Position numbers and translations under genes: made by a program. Positions 51,725 through 61,536 of a stretch of 64,000 nucleotides of DNA are shown in pieces. Source of the stretch: Teratosphaeria epicoccoides. Its lineage: Eukaryota; Ascomycota; Dothideomycetes; Mycosphaerellales; Teratosphaeriaceae. The notes under the pieces are model-generated. The model was not told the origin of the DNA. It saw only the letters and a list, made by a program, of their open reading frames with translations, and made no database searches. Each line of letters begins with the position of its first letter. Positions within the stretch are counted from its first letter, which is position 1. Location of the stretch: contig JADDMT010000026.1 of NCBI GenBank assembly GCA_021401465.1, positions 186,001 to 250,000 of the forward strand. The letters are read 5' to 3'.

Positions 51725-52663
51725 ATGGCGCCCTCGCGAGTCTCCCCACCACCCACTTTCCGCGAGCTCTCCCACGGCCTCAGTAAAGAGCAGCTCGCAA
51801 CATGGGACAAGAATGGCTACCTCCTCATCCCCGACGCCCTCTCCCAGTCACAAGTCCAATCTCTCCTTGGCCAGTCTTACGCGATGCTCAATGACTTCCC
51901 TCTGGCCGATCACCCCATGACGAAGTTCTCGACGGGCGAGCAGAGCGAGCACGTTGGTGACGACTACTTCCTCACCTCCGGCGACAAGATCCGCTTCTTC
52001 TTCGAGGAGGACGCATTCGACGCCGAGGGCAATCTAATCAAGCCCAAGGAGAAGGCGATCAACAAAATGGGACATTATTTACACCATCTGAGCCCAGAGT
52101 TTGCGAAAGCGAGTATCAACCAGCAGAATGCGCGAATAGCAAGGGACCTTGGGTTCAGAGATCCGCGAGTCTTGCAAAGCATGGTGATTTGCAAACAGCC
52201 CGAGATTGGTGGACGTGTGCCGCCGCATCAGGACTCCGTTTTCCTGTATACAGACCCTCCCAGCGCGGTGGGATTCTGGTACGCATTGGAGGACTGCACG
52301 GTCGACAATGGATGTTTGTCTTTCGCAGCCGGGTCGCATAGACGCGCGCCGATTAGAGACCGGTTCGTGCGGAATGAGGCAGGCACGGGCACGACTTTTG
52401 CGCATAATGGGGGCAGCCAGTGGCCAGAGGGCTTGGTAGAGGATCAGGAGGTGCGGAAGGAGGTGTATGAGTTAGGGGAGGTGAAGGCTGGGACGTTGGT
52501 GTTGATCCATGGGAATCTGCTGCATAAGAGCGAGAAGAATACGAGCAAGAAGGGAAGGATGATCTATACGTTTCATTGCATTGAGGGGGAGCACGAGTAT
52601 GATGGCAGGAACTGGCTGCAGCCGCCCGAGGCTGGGTTTACGAGGTTGAATGAGGCTTTATGA
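51725..52663 (+). CDS. Phytanoyl-CoA dioxygenase family protein (PHYHD1-like)
   Basis: Intronless 312-residue Fe(II)/2-oxoglutarate oxygenase. The metal triad is visible: H168 and D170 in PPHQDSVF, and a distal His in LIHGNLLHKSEKN (H267 by comparison with PHYHD1). R278 in GRMIYTFH is placed to bind 2-oxoglutarate. FWYALEDCTVDNGCL is a strong family marker, and length matches human PHYHD1 (about 290). Relatives hydroxylate acyl-CoA or small secondary-metabolite substrates; without a peroxisomal signal (C-terminus ends NEAL) a role in phytanate breakdown is not supported. It is expressed from a short promoter region shared with TMEM234. Confidence 0.9.
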   Translation: MAPSRVSPPPTFRELSHGLSKEQLATWDKNGYLLIPDALSQSQVQSLLGQSYAMLNDFPLADHPMTKFSTGEQSEHVGDDYFLTSGDKIRFFFEEDAFDAEGNLIKPKEKAINKMGHYLHHLSPEFAKASINQQNARIARDLGFRDPRVLQSMVICKQPEIGGRVPPHQDSVFLYTDPPSAVGFWYALEDCTVDNGCLSFAAGSHRRAPIRDRFVRNEAGTGTTFAHNGGSQWPEGLVEDQEVRKEVYELGEVKAGTLVLIHGNLLHKSEKNTSKKGRMIYTFHCIEGEHEYDGRNWLQPPEAGFTRLNEAL

Positions 52664-52937
52664 TATGGCGTGTGCTCGAGGATTGCGAGAGACAGATGAT
52701 GAGGTCCGTAGATCCGCGAATACAGCTCCTGAAATGAGGCTGTGTCTCTCCTCACGCCAGGTTTGAGCAGCTCGGCTAGCTGGCGACGGCATGGTACGTT
52801 CGAATGGGATGCGCACCCTTTTTTGCTCTGGTCTTTGTGACGAGCAAGCATGCGCTAGCAGCTAATATGAGTACGATATACAACGGAAGAGCCTGCGCAT
52901 AGACACAGTCTCTACGCTTCAGTCCATCGACCTCATC

Positions 52938-53483
52938 ATGGGAAGGAGGACGGTCAGTCCTGCGTCAAATCTTGAGCTTTCGACGGGTGTTAGAACACGA
53001 GCAAGCACCCGCAGTGCAGCGCCGCCGGCTTCAGTCGACCACGCACTAGCACTACGACCCTCGATAGAACGTCTCAAACTCGCTCATCTGCTCCTGAGCT
53101 GCATTCCGGACCAGACTCTCCCTCTATCGGGTACCAGCTTTTCAGTCCAACAGCTCGGCCACGACATCATCCCATTCGTAGGCCGACACTACCACTGTGA
53201 TCCAGTCAATGCAGTGCAGTCACAGACACAGCAATTGCAGGCTGAAGCTGAGGTCGAATGGCAGGTAGAGCTGCAGCGCGCACGACCACCGCGGCTGTAC
53301 GACGAGGCTACAAAGCGAGAGGAGATTCACGATAGCAGTAGGGAACTCGTTGCATTGGCCACGGTCAGCAGGCAGTTGGCGCTTGCTGACGAGGCGCTGA
53401 GGCATGAGGAGGGGGAAGGTAGGATGTTGGAGGAGTTGGAAGAGATTGTGAGACAGATGAGGTTGGGATATGTGTTGCCATGA
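52938..53483 (+). CDS. Hypothetical protein, 181 residues
   Basis: Single frame from ATG 52938. The N-terminal ~35 residues are Ser/Arg-rich and disordered; residues about 105-175 are strongly helical and charged (QTQQLQAEAEVEWQVELQRA; EALRHEEGEGRMLEELEEIV) and probably form a coiled coil. No signal peptide or family is recognised. It lies 275 bp after the dioxygenase stop on the same strand. Confidence 0.5.
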   Translation: MGRRTVSPASNLELSTGVRTRASTRSAAPPASVDHALALRPSIERLKLAHLLLSCIPDQTLPLSGTSFSVQQLGHDIIPFVGRHYHCDPVNAVQSQTQQLQAEAEVEWQVELQRARPPRLYDEATKREEIHDSSRELVALATVSRQLALADEALRHEEGEGRMLEELEEIVRQMRLGYVLP

Positions 53484-54130
53484 AAGTGGAATTAAGACTT
53501 GAACGCAAGTTCTGTTTCGATAAGATCTGGTGAAAAAGACGAGGGAGAGTATGCTTTGGGGTAAAGCTGATGCTGACATATGCTGCTCGGTAGACGACTG
53601 TACTTCGTGAACGCTGGACTTACACTTTTCGATATACTTTCAACCCCAGCATCGACAGCAGTCTGCACAGCAACAGTCCGTAGAGCACGTCGTATACGGC
53701 AGTGACGACTGGTACGCCGCCCTAAGCGAGAAGAGCGGAGCATCGTACCACGTCGTTGACGCCAAAGGCCAGCGCCACCCATACATCGGCTAACATGACT
53801 ATAGCGAGGGGATCATGCATCCTTTCTGAAGTCTCGATGCCTGGGCCACGCAGCCATGGGCTTCACAAAAGCTGGATACTGTGCCAGCAGGTACTGGTGA
53901 ACAATGCAAAGCGTCAAGGAATTGATGACACTCCCTGATGGACCGCAGCGACATCCACCTAAGGTTTCCGAGGGGCCAACATCCAACTTGCGAGATCTAA
54001 TGCCCTACACCAGAACGAGCCCCTAGACGGGACCTGCCTCTACACACGTCGAGTCTATCGATAACGAACACCACCCGTTCCCGACGCTCTGGAAACTCCA
54101 TCAACACAAGCAAGACAAAACTTCGACGCA
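53484..54130. other. Intergenic, nothing recognised
   Basis: About 650 bp with short frames only. Confidence 0.45.
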
Positions 54131-54725
54131 TTGTTCGAACCTCTCGCTCGCCATCTAAGCACCTTACCATCCATAATCATCTCCATCTTCCTGCGCGGGA
54201 TCTCACCTCTCCTAGCCGGGGGCGCCCTAACTCTAGCCTACGGCGAACTGCTCCGCCACCTCGATCACGCCGAAGGGCCCGATCCTCAAATCAGCGCTCC
54301 AAAAAACCCCTATCCCCTCACCAGCTCAACTCATCAGTGCCGCACTCCAACCCGGCGCTCCAAAGCCTGAAGAGGACCGCTGTAACATTCGCCCCGACGA
54401 CTCTATCCGACCGGTGCGAATACCCTGCAGCCACATCTTCTGCAACGCATGCATCCGTTCTGTGCTCGCGCAGCAAGACGTCTGTTCCTGCTGCCAGCAG
54501 GACGTGGACCAAAGCACCAGGAAGAAGAACCTTGCCGCTGATATTGACGCCGAAGATCCCGTCGTGCCGCGGATCTTGAAAGTGAAAGTTTCGACGGTTG
54601 TGCTGGGTCTAGTGGTTGCTTTCAGCCGGAGTGAGAGGCTGTTGGGAGACCATACTGTGGTCTTTGCTGGTGTAATCAGGATTGCGACGCTGTGCATTGG
54701 TCGACCGTTTTCGCATGCGCAGTGA
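54131..54725 (+). pseudogene. Degraded RING-finger-like sequence
   Basis: Around 54375-54510 one frame reads EEDRCNIRPDDSIRPVRIPC, then SHIFCNACIRSVLAQQDVCS, then CCQQD. This has the spacing of a RING finger (C-x2-C...C-x-H-x2-C-x2-C...C-x2-C) except that the second cysteine is Arg (CNIR). The upstream coding piece from about 54131 (FEPLARHLSTLPSIIISIFL) lies in another frame and has no ATG; the frames meet near a run of six A at about 54299-54304, suggesting a homopolymer frameshift. After the finger the frame runs to a stop at 54725. Missing start, frame break and lost zinc ligand together suggest a non-functional relic, though an unrecognised intron cannot be excluded. Confidence 0.45.
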
Positions 54726-54829
54726 ATGCTTCTTGAGAGCGACGGTGCACGCTGATGTAAGTGAGGGAGGGACAGGCATGACGAGCGCAGGAGCACATCT
54801 CTGCTGACATGGTCACGATTGGTTTGGCG

Positions 54830-55580
54830 TCAACTGGAGTCAATGTGTACCACCTGGCGCGTGTGGCTGTCCTGATACTTTGGGGTAGCTTGCCATGTGC
54901 TGTGGTTATAGATCGAGCTGTGAGGTGGATATAGCGGGCAAGCCGGTGATGGGATGATGAGCTCTGCGGGATAACCAGCCACGGCTTTGATCACAAGTAT
55001 AATGCATCCAGAGGCTTTCCCATCCGCGCGCACAGTCCTACCAACAATCTCATCCTTCGCACTCAAATACCACAGCTCGCCGCGGCTCTCATCTGCAGCC
55101 TTCACCCGTAAGCCACAAGCCAACCCAAATCTTTCACCTCGACCGCCACAACAACCTCCCTTGCCAACAGACACGCAGCCTCCATCACTACACGGAACAC
55201 TGCAACCAAGAACCACATCAGCAAAAACCTCTCTCACTGCACCTCGCCCATCAAACATACGCAGTAAGTTTTCATGCTAATCCCGCCCGTGTTCGCAAGG
55301 AGAAAAGTATCCGACGAGCTGCAATTATGGTCTATCGGGCTAGCATCCGCCATAGGGTCGGACTGCGTCGGGCTACACTGTGGATCACGCATGCGTGTAT
55401 CAGCGACGCGTCGCTGGATCGATCGAGAAGGGGACAGAGAGCGGGACGTACGGCCCATCGGACGGGCTGCTCGGCGGACTTACAGCCGGGGTCTACGGCG
55501 CTGATGTTGGCGCACATCGAGGCGGCGGTGAAGGCGGGGAGGTTTGAGAGGAGGGTGACGAGGGGCAGTGTGAGTTTCAT
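54830..55580 (-). CDS. Putative cysteine-rich secreted protein, exon structure unresolved
   Basis: ATG at 55580 begins MKLTLPLVTLLSNLPAFTAA, a clear signal peptide, followed by SMCANISAVDPGC and a strong donor (GTAAGT) near 55485. Downstream, two cysteine-bearing frames follow: CSPTQSDPMADASPIDHNCS around 55310-55400, ending TYC before another donor GTATGT, and CSVPCSDGGCVSVGKGGCCG from about 55190 to a stop at 54830. The pieces look like exons of one gene, but I could not find splice choices with matching phases for all of them, so the locus may carry a frameshift. The tail KAADESRGELWYLSAKDEIV follows the cysteine-rich part. Secretion likely if intact; family not recognised. Confidence 0.4.
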
Positions 55581-56991
55581 GGTAAGCCGGATTGTTGGGA
55601 CGTCAAATCGTGGGGTACCGGAGAGTAGGTGAGGGTGTTTCGGGTCAGTGGGGAGGCGGCCAAGGTCACGGTAGTGGTCGAAATATAGGTCTGAGGTGTC
55701 GATGGATCTGGAGGCAGCGCGTGGGTGCTCCGGACGTGGTCGCAGGCCACGACGTGTGAGACTTAGCTAAGGGATCATGCTTGGCCAGAACTTCGGAGGT
55801 TTGACTGCAGCTTGGACGTCTCGGTGGGCAATTCGCCCGCATGACGACCTTTCGGAGCCGCGTCAGCTTCTCTGTTAGAGCAGAAGGGTCGGTGTCGAGT
55901 GGTTAGCGGAACGCCACCGCCACGGTGTTCGCAACCGGATACAAAGGCCTCCAGCGGCACCAACCAACCCCAGGCTCCTATGACCACCGGCCACACTACT
56001 GCCCGCGAGCCACTCTCCCCCTTCCATTTCTATCCATTTCTACCCACCCCGCCTTCGAATTTACAGCACACCCAAGTGTCTCACAAGCAATCCATCCACC
56101 AGCAATCACGACCAGAGACCTCGGCGAACAGCTCACACGAAACTTATCCACCTCTCGGCTCCAATGCCCCGACCCAACCGCCGTGGACACGGAATCGCCA
56201 ATCCACCACAAAGCCGCCACAAGACAAACTAGCGCTATCCGAACAAATCTAAAGACTAGCACCACAACGCCCAGCACGCTAGTGCGCATGCGCGTTTCTT
56301 GGATCGAGACATATTCACACACTGCATCTCCAGACCGGAACAGATTACGAGCTGTCCTCTGCACTCACTGGTCGAGATTCTCGCGCGACTCTTTCGACGA
56401 GACACAAACTAGCACAGGATTGCTCGTTAATTTTCTTCTCTTTCTTTCTTTTATCCCGACTGTGGGGACGTGGGTTCGCCCCCCGTGGTGTAGGCGATTT
56501 GATTGCTGCGAGCGGGGTGTCGTCGGAAATTCTCTCTGGCAAGAGAGTGCATTGCGCAGCGGACGGAGGGGGGGGGGCAAGGAGAAGAGGACGAGGGTGG
56601 GACTCGTGATGGGTTGGTGGAGACGGAGTCGGGTGGTCTGTTGATCCATGGGTGGCTGTTTGCAGTGCTGCGGTGCGAGCAAGTCGCGGCGGGAATAAAA
56701 GCGGTGCAGAATGCCTTGATGAGGTGGATTGATTCGAGGCGGTGAGTCCGGAGGCCTGGGCTCATTCTATATCTCAGATGGCGGCGGCGTGCGTGCGAGC
56801 CAGCACTCTCGAGCGTCGCTCTCTTCCCTTCTACCCACCACCTCGCAATCAAGCCAGGAGATCACAGCCAGACGACTGCATGTAAGTTGATTACATAGTA
56901 AAAGGGAAACAAAGCGGCCAAAAATCGGGTATGCCCAAATTACAGCCCACATCAGCATTGCCGCAATAGGTACAAACCCACTCATCAAACC
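55581..56991. other. 1.4-kb intergenic region, nothing recognised
   Basis: Plus-strand frames across 55899-56644 are Ser/Thr/Pro/His-rich and show no family. A G run (about nine) lies near 56568-56577. A tRNA-like T arm near 55921-55940 was rejected. Confidence 0.45.
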
Positions 56992-58980
56992 TCAAATGTC
57001 CCCATAATCCTCCCTGATGATCTTCGCCCCAATCTCCGCCGCCGCATACACCGACCCGACGAGATTGACATCCGGCAGTCGCCCAAAGATACTCACATCA
57101 CAGACCCTCAAATTCGTCGTCCCGTAGCTTTAGAAAAAGAAAAAAGCAAAACAGTCAGCCCATCACAAACTCATCAAATCACTACCACAGAGGAGGTGAG
57201 CAAAAAAGACTTACACATGCATCTTCTGATCAATCACGCCGCCCTTGTCCTTCGGCAGCATCCTCGCCGTCGAACTGGCATGCCAATTCGGCACCATGGT
57301 CGTCTTGGCGTACTCCAACAACTCCTCGTCGCTCTGCACCTTCGGCCCGGGCGCCACCTCGCCCGCGGAAAACTTCTTCAGCGCCGGGTGCTCCATGATC
57401 TTCCGCAAGTACTTGACGCCCTGGATCGCCATGGCCTGGTCGGCCCGCTCGGCCAGGTAGTTCGGGTCGATGACCGGGTTGCCGTACGGACTCGTGGACC
57501 CGATTTTGACGGAGCCCTTGGAGAGGGCGGCGAGGTTGGAGACGGTGACGGAGATGTAGCTCGTGTCCGGTTTGGGCCCGCCGCCGTATTTCTCCTCGAA
57601 GAATTTGGGGTACCAGACGGATTCGTAGAGGATCTCGTTGTGCGCCTGGGACGTGAAGCCGGCTTTGATGATGTCGCCGGCGCCGATGGTCTCGAGCTCG
57701 TCGTTTTTGATTTCCTGAAAGCCGTTGGTGCAGCCGGAGGGAGCGGACCACTTGCTGTTCCATCGGAGGGAGACGTTGCCTCCCAGAGCGGCGTCGCCGG
57801 CGAAGAAGTTGCGTTGCTCCTCGTTGAGGACATGCATGTCGTTCTCCATGTCCGTCGTGCTGGCTTCGCGCGCGAGCTCGGGCTTGACGGCGTGCACCAC
57901 GCTGAAGGCCGTGTGGTCTTGCATGTGCTCGCCGACATTTTCGTTGACGACGATGGGTTCGATGCCGAACTTCTTCAATTCTTCTGCCGGGCCGATGCCG
58001 GAATGCTTGAGGATGTGAGGGGTGTGGAAGGCGCCGGCGCTGAGGATGACTTCCTTTTTGCACGAGATGTTGTGGAAGGTGCCGGATGTGCTGTCGACGA
58101 AATTCACGCCCACGGCTTTGGGCTCCTTGTCTCCGTGTGAGAACAGGACCCGACCGACGATGGCCCGGTCCAGGACGTTCAGATTCGGGCGGCCTTTCGC
58201 CGAGTCCAGGTAGCTGTCGAAACTCGAGCTCCTCTGGAAGTTGGCGTCCAGGGTCATGGTTCCTTGTTTGATGCCGATCGGAGATCCGGCGTTCTGGTCT
58301 CTGACCGGGTGCACGTCGATGGCTTCCAACGCGGTCATGAAGGCCGGGTTCGACGACACCACATGGCCCTGGAAGCCAATCTTCAGCGGTCCCTTCCCGT
58401 ACACATCGGGATCCCACGTCATGAATGTGTTGTCGTTGGTGTTTTGCGGGTTGCCCACGAAGGTCGTGCCCTTCTTGACCGCCACTTTGACGGCCTCCCA
58501 ATTCCAGCCTGGATTTCCATCAGTCTCCCATTGATCGTAGACGGCCTTACTGCCGAGCCCGTAGTACAGGCCGTTGGTCGACGACGACCCTCCCAAGGTG
58601 CGGCCACGGTGATACGCGAAGGACCTGTTGTTCATGTGGACCTGAGGCACGGTGTTGAAGTTGTAGTCGATGACGCTCCAGGGTCCGTTGAGGACATATT
58701 GATTGCCGCCGGGGGTGCGGTATGTGCCGACATCTGTGGGTGGGCCGCCGGCCTCGAAGACGACGACTTGTTGGAGGCCGGACTCGGAGAGGCGGTTGGC
58801 CAGCACGAGACCGGCCGTCCCGCCGCCGACGATGCAAAAGTCGTATGCCTCTTTGAAGGATCGGCTGTTCGGGGCGCCGGGATATTGGTAGCTGGAGAAG
58901 TCAGGCGGTCCGTCGGCAGCCACGGCGGCGGCCGCGAAGCAGCTGGTGAGGACCGCGGCGTGGGACGTGAGACGCACCAT
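56992..58980 (-). CDS. Secreted GMC-family FAD oxidoreductase
   Basis: Exon 1 is 57215-58980 and exon 2 is 56992-57127; the 87-nt intron (GTAAGT...CTAAAG) splits a Val codon, giving 633 residues. I chose the ATG at 58980 because MVRLTSHAAVLTSCFAAAAV is a signal peptide. The FAD-binding DFCIVGGGTAGLVLANRLSE lies near residue 47, the GMC signature 1 area at YHRGRTLGGSSSTNGLYY, and signature 2 at SAGAFHTPHILKHSGIGP. The C-terminal catalytic His region is NWHASSTARMLPKDKGGVID, followed by YGTTNLRVCDVSIFG. Relatives include aryl-alcohol, glucose and secondary-metabolite oxidases, several supplying extracellular H2O2. Exon 1 is very GC-rich, which creates long antisense open frames. The usual two catalytic residues (His plus His/Asn) cannot be fully assigned, so the substrate is left open. 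Confidence 0.92.
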
Positions 58981-59880
58981 TTCTTGACGCTTTCCACTTG
59001 AATAATGAATGGAACGGACGAACGAACGATGAACACGGGACGACGCTCTGGGTCCGCGAGGGCTCACGGGATGTGCCTTACCTTATAGCCATGTCCTCCG
59101 GATGAGCCGTGAGGTTTGATGAGGGAGGGAGCTTGGCTAATGACGGGAGCCCAGTCTGGGAAGACATGTCGATATGGAGGTGTGCTTGGCTGTTGCACGG
59201 CACCTGGGCTGGCGACGGGGATGATCCAGTTTGCCCACGGCTTGTTCTTGATGGCGGCGAACGGTGGATGGGGTTGTCGTGCCAGTGTCAGGACACACAT
59301 TATGATACACACAGTATGTATTGGTGCAGGAGAGACGGGAGGCCGCCATCGCCAAGTCGGGGCATTTGGGTGGCGTGGATCGTGGTCGCGTTACGAGCCT
59401 TGGTGTAGACCTTGGTTGACACATGTCGGCGGGGGACAGGTATGGAGTGGGCGGGGCAGCATGGCATCTTGGAAGTTGGATGTCGCAATCCATCAAATCT
59501 CACGGAGGCATTTCGACCGGATATTGATCAGTAGCGTCGATCGAACAGGCCATCGTCATTATTCATGGCGGTGCGGTGGACCGTGGCTCGCGTGGATGTC
59601 GCGTGGGCATGACATTATTATTATTATCATTATGATTATTATTATCATTATTATCATTATGATCATTATTATCATTATTATCATTATGATCATTATGATT
59701 ATTATTATCATTATTATCATTATTAAACGTGATGGACGGTATTTTCATGTGGCGCAGCGGCCTTGGCATCGTGGCCCACCATCTCACAAGCCACACCCCA
59801 ACACCCGTCTTCTCACACTTTCTTGGAGCCAACTCTCCCCTGCACCAAACCCGAGAACTCAGCAGCCCACCGAGACCATC
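58981..59880. other. Divergent promoter region with trinucleotide repeat
   Basis: About 900 bp between the GMC start (-) and the LSB1-like start (+). It contains the ATT/ATC repeat at 59613-59724. No gene recognised. Confidence 0.55.
59613..59724. repeat. ATT/ATC/ATG trinucleotide repeat
   Basis: About 110 bases built only from ATT, ATC and ATG triplets, with local higher-order periodicity (for example ATCATTATGATC recurring). It opens a spurious poly-Ile frame on the plus strand and an Asn/Asp-rich frame on the minus strand. Confidence 0.92.
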
Positions 59881-60674
59881 ATGTCAGTGGCATCCATGGA
59901 ACAAATGCACTCAGCCATCATCAATCGTTCCATCAGGACCATCAAAGCCGTACGTCATCTACGCACACACACACACACACACACACACACTGACACGCCC
60001 AGGAACTCGAATACCTCTGCGACGCCTCCATCATCACCCCCCAAACCCTCTCCGACCTTCTCACCCGCATCCCCGCCCAAACCGCCCTCCACGCCCCCCT
60101 CTCCGTCGGCGCGGTCCCGACCGCCCAACCCCTCACAAACCCTTCTCAACCGCCCACCTCCCCCCTCTCCCACCTCGCCCTCAACAACTCCACCACCACC
60201 TCCCCACCCCCCGAAAAGCAGCCCCCACAACAAGACTCCCCCCACAACCCACCCCCCGCCTACAACCCCAACTGGCCCCCCACGACCCCCGCCGCCCCGC
60301 CCCTCCCCGCTGCCACAGCCCTCTACACCTACACCCCCACCGACGCCGGCGACCTCCCCCTCCACCCGCACGACCGCATCTTCGTCCTCGAATACCTGAA
60401 CGCAGAATGGTGGCGCGGCCGCTGCGCACGCACAGGCCAGGAAGGCATTTTCCCGCGCTCGTACGTGCGCGTCGACGACGAGAAGGCTGCGGTCGCGGAT
60501 GGCGCGGGCTATGGGAATCTGCCGGTGGAGGTGAGTGGGATGGGCGACGGGGCCGGGAAGGTGCCCGGGAAGGGGCAGGAGATGGGGAAGAAGTTTGGGA
60601 AGAAGTTGGGGAATGCGGCGATTTTTGGCGCGGGCGCGACGATCGGGGGAAGTTTGGTGAATTCGATTTTATGA
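59881..60674 (+). CDS. SH3 protein of the LSB1/PIN3 type
   Basis: Exon 1 is 59881-59949 and exon 2 is 60003-60674; the 53-nt phase-0 intron (GTACGT...GCCCAG) is largely a CA repeat, giving 246 residues. The N-terminus MHSAIINRSIRTIKAELEYL matches Lsb1/Pin3-like actin-patch proteins, which bind the WASP homologue Las17 and influence prion formation in yeast. A Pro-rich linker (residues ~75-135) precedes one SH3 domain at about 137-195 (ALYTYTPTDAGDLPLHPHDR, IFVLEYLNAEWWRGRC, GIFPRSYV) with the ALYxY, WWRG and P-x-x-Y ligand-binding residues. The tail is Gly/Lys-rich and ends in a hydrophobic AAIFGAGATIGGSLVNSIL. An in-frame ATG upstream joins only through the repeat and is not used. Confidence 0.85.
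59964..59990. repeat. CA dinucleotide repeat inside an intron
   Basis: About 13 CA units lie between donor and branch site of the LSB1-like gene's only intron and make up half of its 53 nt. Confidence 0.9.
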
Positions 60675-61536
60675 GGGTCGTGGTGGTGGGGTGGGAGTGG
60701 GAGTGGTTTTTGGATGCGTGAGATGCGGCTGTGCTGGGATGAGCGATGGGAGCGGTGTGTCACGCTGTTGGGTCGGCGGAGGGGTGTGGAGGTGGTGGGA
60801 GGCATGCTTCGTGTTCGGCGTTGGTGGGTTGCATTCCAAGCAACTGGGGGGGGGAATGTACATGCACGCAGGGCTCGTCTGTCGCGCCTGAAAAATCCCT
60901 CCAAGTACTTCACAGCCACAATTGCACGATGTGGAAAACATTTTCGAGGACTTTTTTGCTGGTCACAAACCGCACGTTGCTTATCTACGAGCTAGCTAGC
61001 GCAACCTTGTGTGTATCGCCAATCTCTACTACGCATTGGGCACCAGATTCATATGTATGGATGTATGTATGTTCACTGGGCTGCCAAAAGGAGTCACTCG
61101 GAAATTTGCTCCCAAAATGCCTAGCATGCCCACCCCTGCCAGCGCAGAAAACTTGTCATCGGGCCCCCGCCAGCCAGCCAGCTTACCCCTCGCGCCGTCC
61201 TTCGGCCGAATTTCCAGCCAGCCAGCCAGCCAGCCAGGTCCGCTGTCGCCACGTGTGTCACTGCCGTCGTTGCGAGTAACGTTATTTATCTACTGGGCGA
61301 AAAAGCTGAAAAGCATGGCGTGGCGAGCGAGAGCACAGAAGTACATACATGTATGCACTGTAGTATAGCCCGGCCGCCGGCGAAGCGGGAACACAGCATG
61401 GCATGGCGTGGCGCGGCGTGGCGTGGCGTGGCGTGGCGTAATCACAACTGTCTCGCCGGACCTCCCAAAAATACATGCACATGTACTCGCCCGCTCCGAG
61501 CTTGGGCTCGCGGCCGGCCCACGCCTGCACCGTCCC
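60675..61536. other. Convergent intergenic region with short tandem repeats
   Basis: 860 bp between the LSB1-like stop and the AIR stop. It holds CCAG tetranucleotide repeats near 61163-61176 and 61213-61237, and a TGGCG pentanucleotide repeat near 61398-61440. No gene recognised. Confidence 0.7.
61398..61440. repeat. TGGCG pentanucleotide repeat
   Basis: Seven or eight imperfect 5-bp units (TGGCA, TGGCG, CGGCG) in tandem in the 3' spacer of the AIR-type gene. Confidence 0.8.

Noticed and set aside
55880..55950. tRNA-like T arm (GTTCGCA loop with a 4-bp stem) and D-arm-like GTGGTTAGCG
   Set aside because: No matching acceptor stem or anticodon arm at the correct distances on either strand.
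57196..59001. Long plus-strand open frames (57196-58140, 58264-59001) and a second minus-strand frame (57230-58501) over the GMC gene
   Set aside because: They mirror the very GC-rich GMC exon, have no family features, and the GMC frame is clearly the coding one.
59116..60399. 427-codon plus-strand frame with poly-Ile and Thr-His runs
   Set aside because: It reads through the ATT/ATC repeat and the intronic CA repeat; splicing at 59950-60002 gives the real SH3 protein in another frame.
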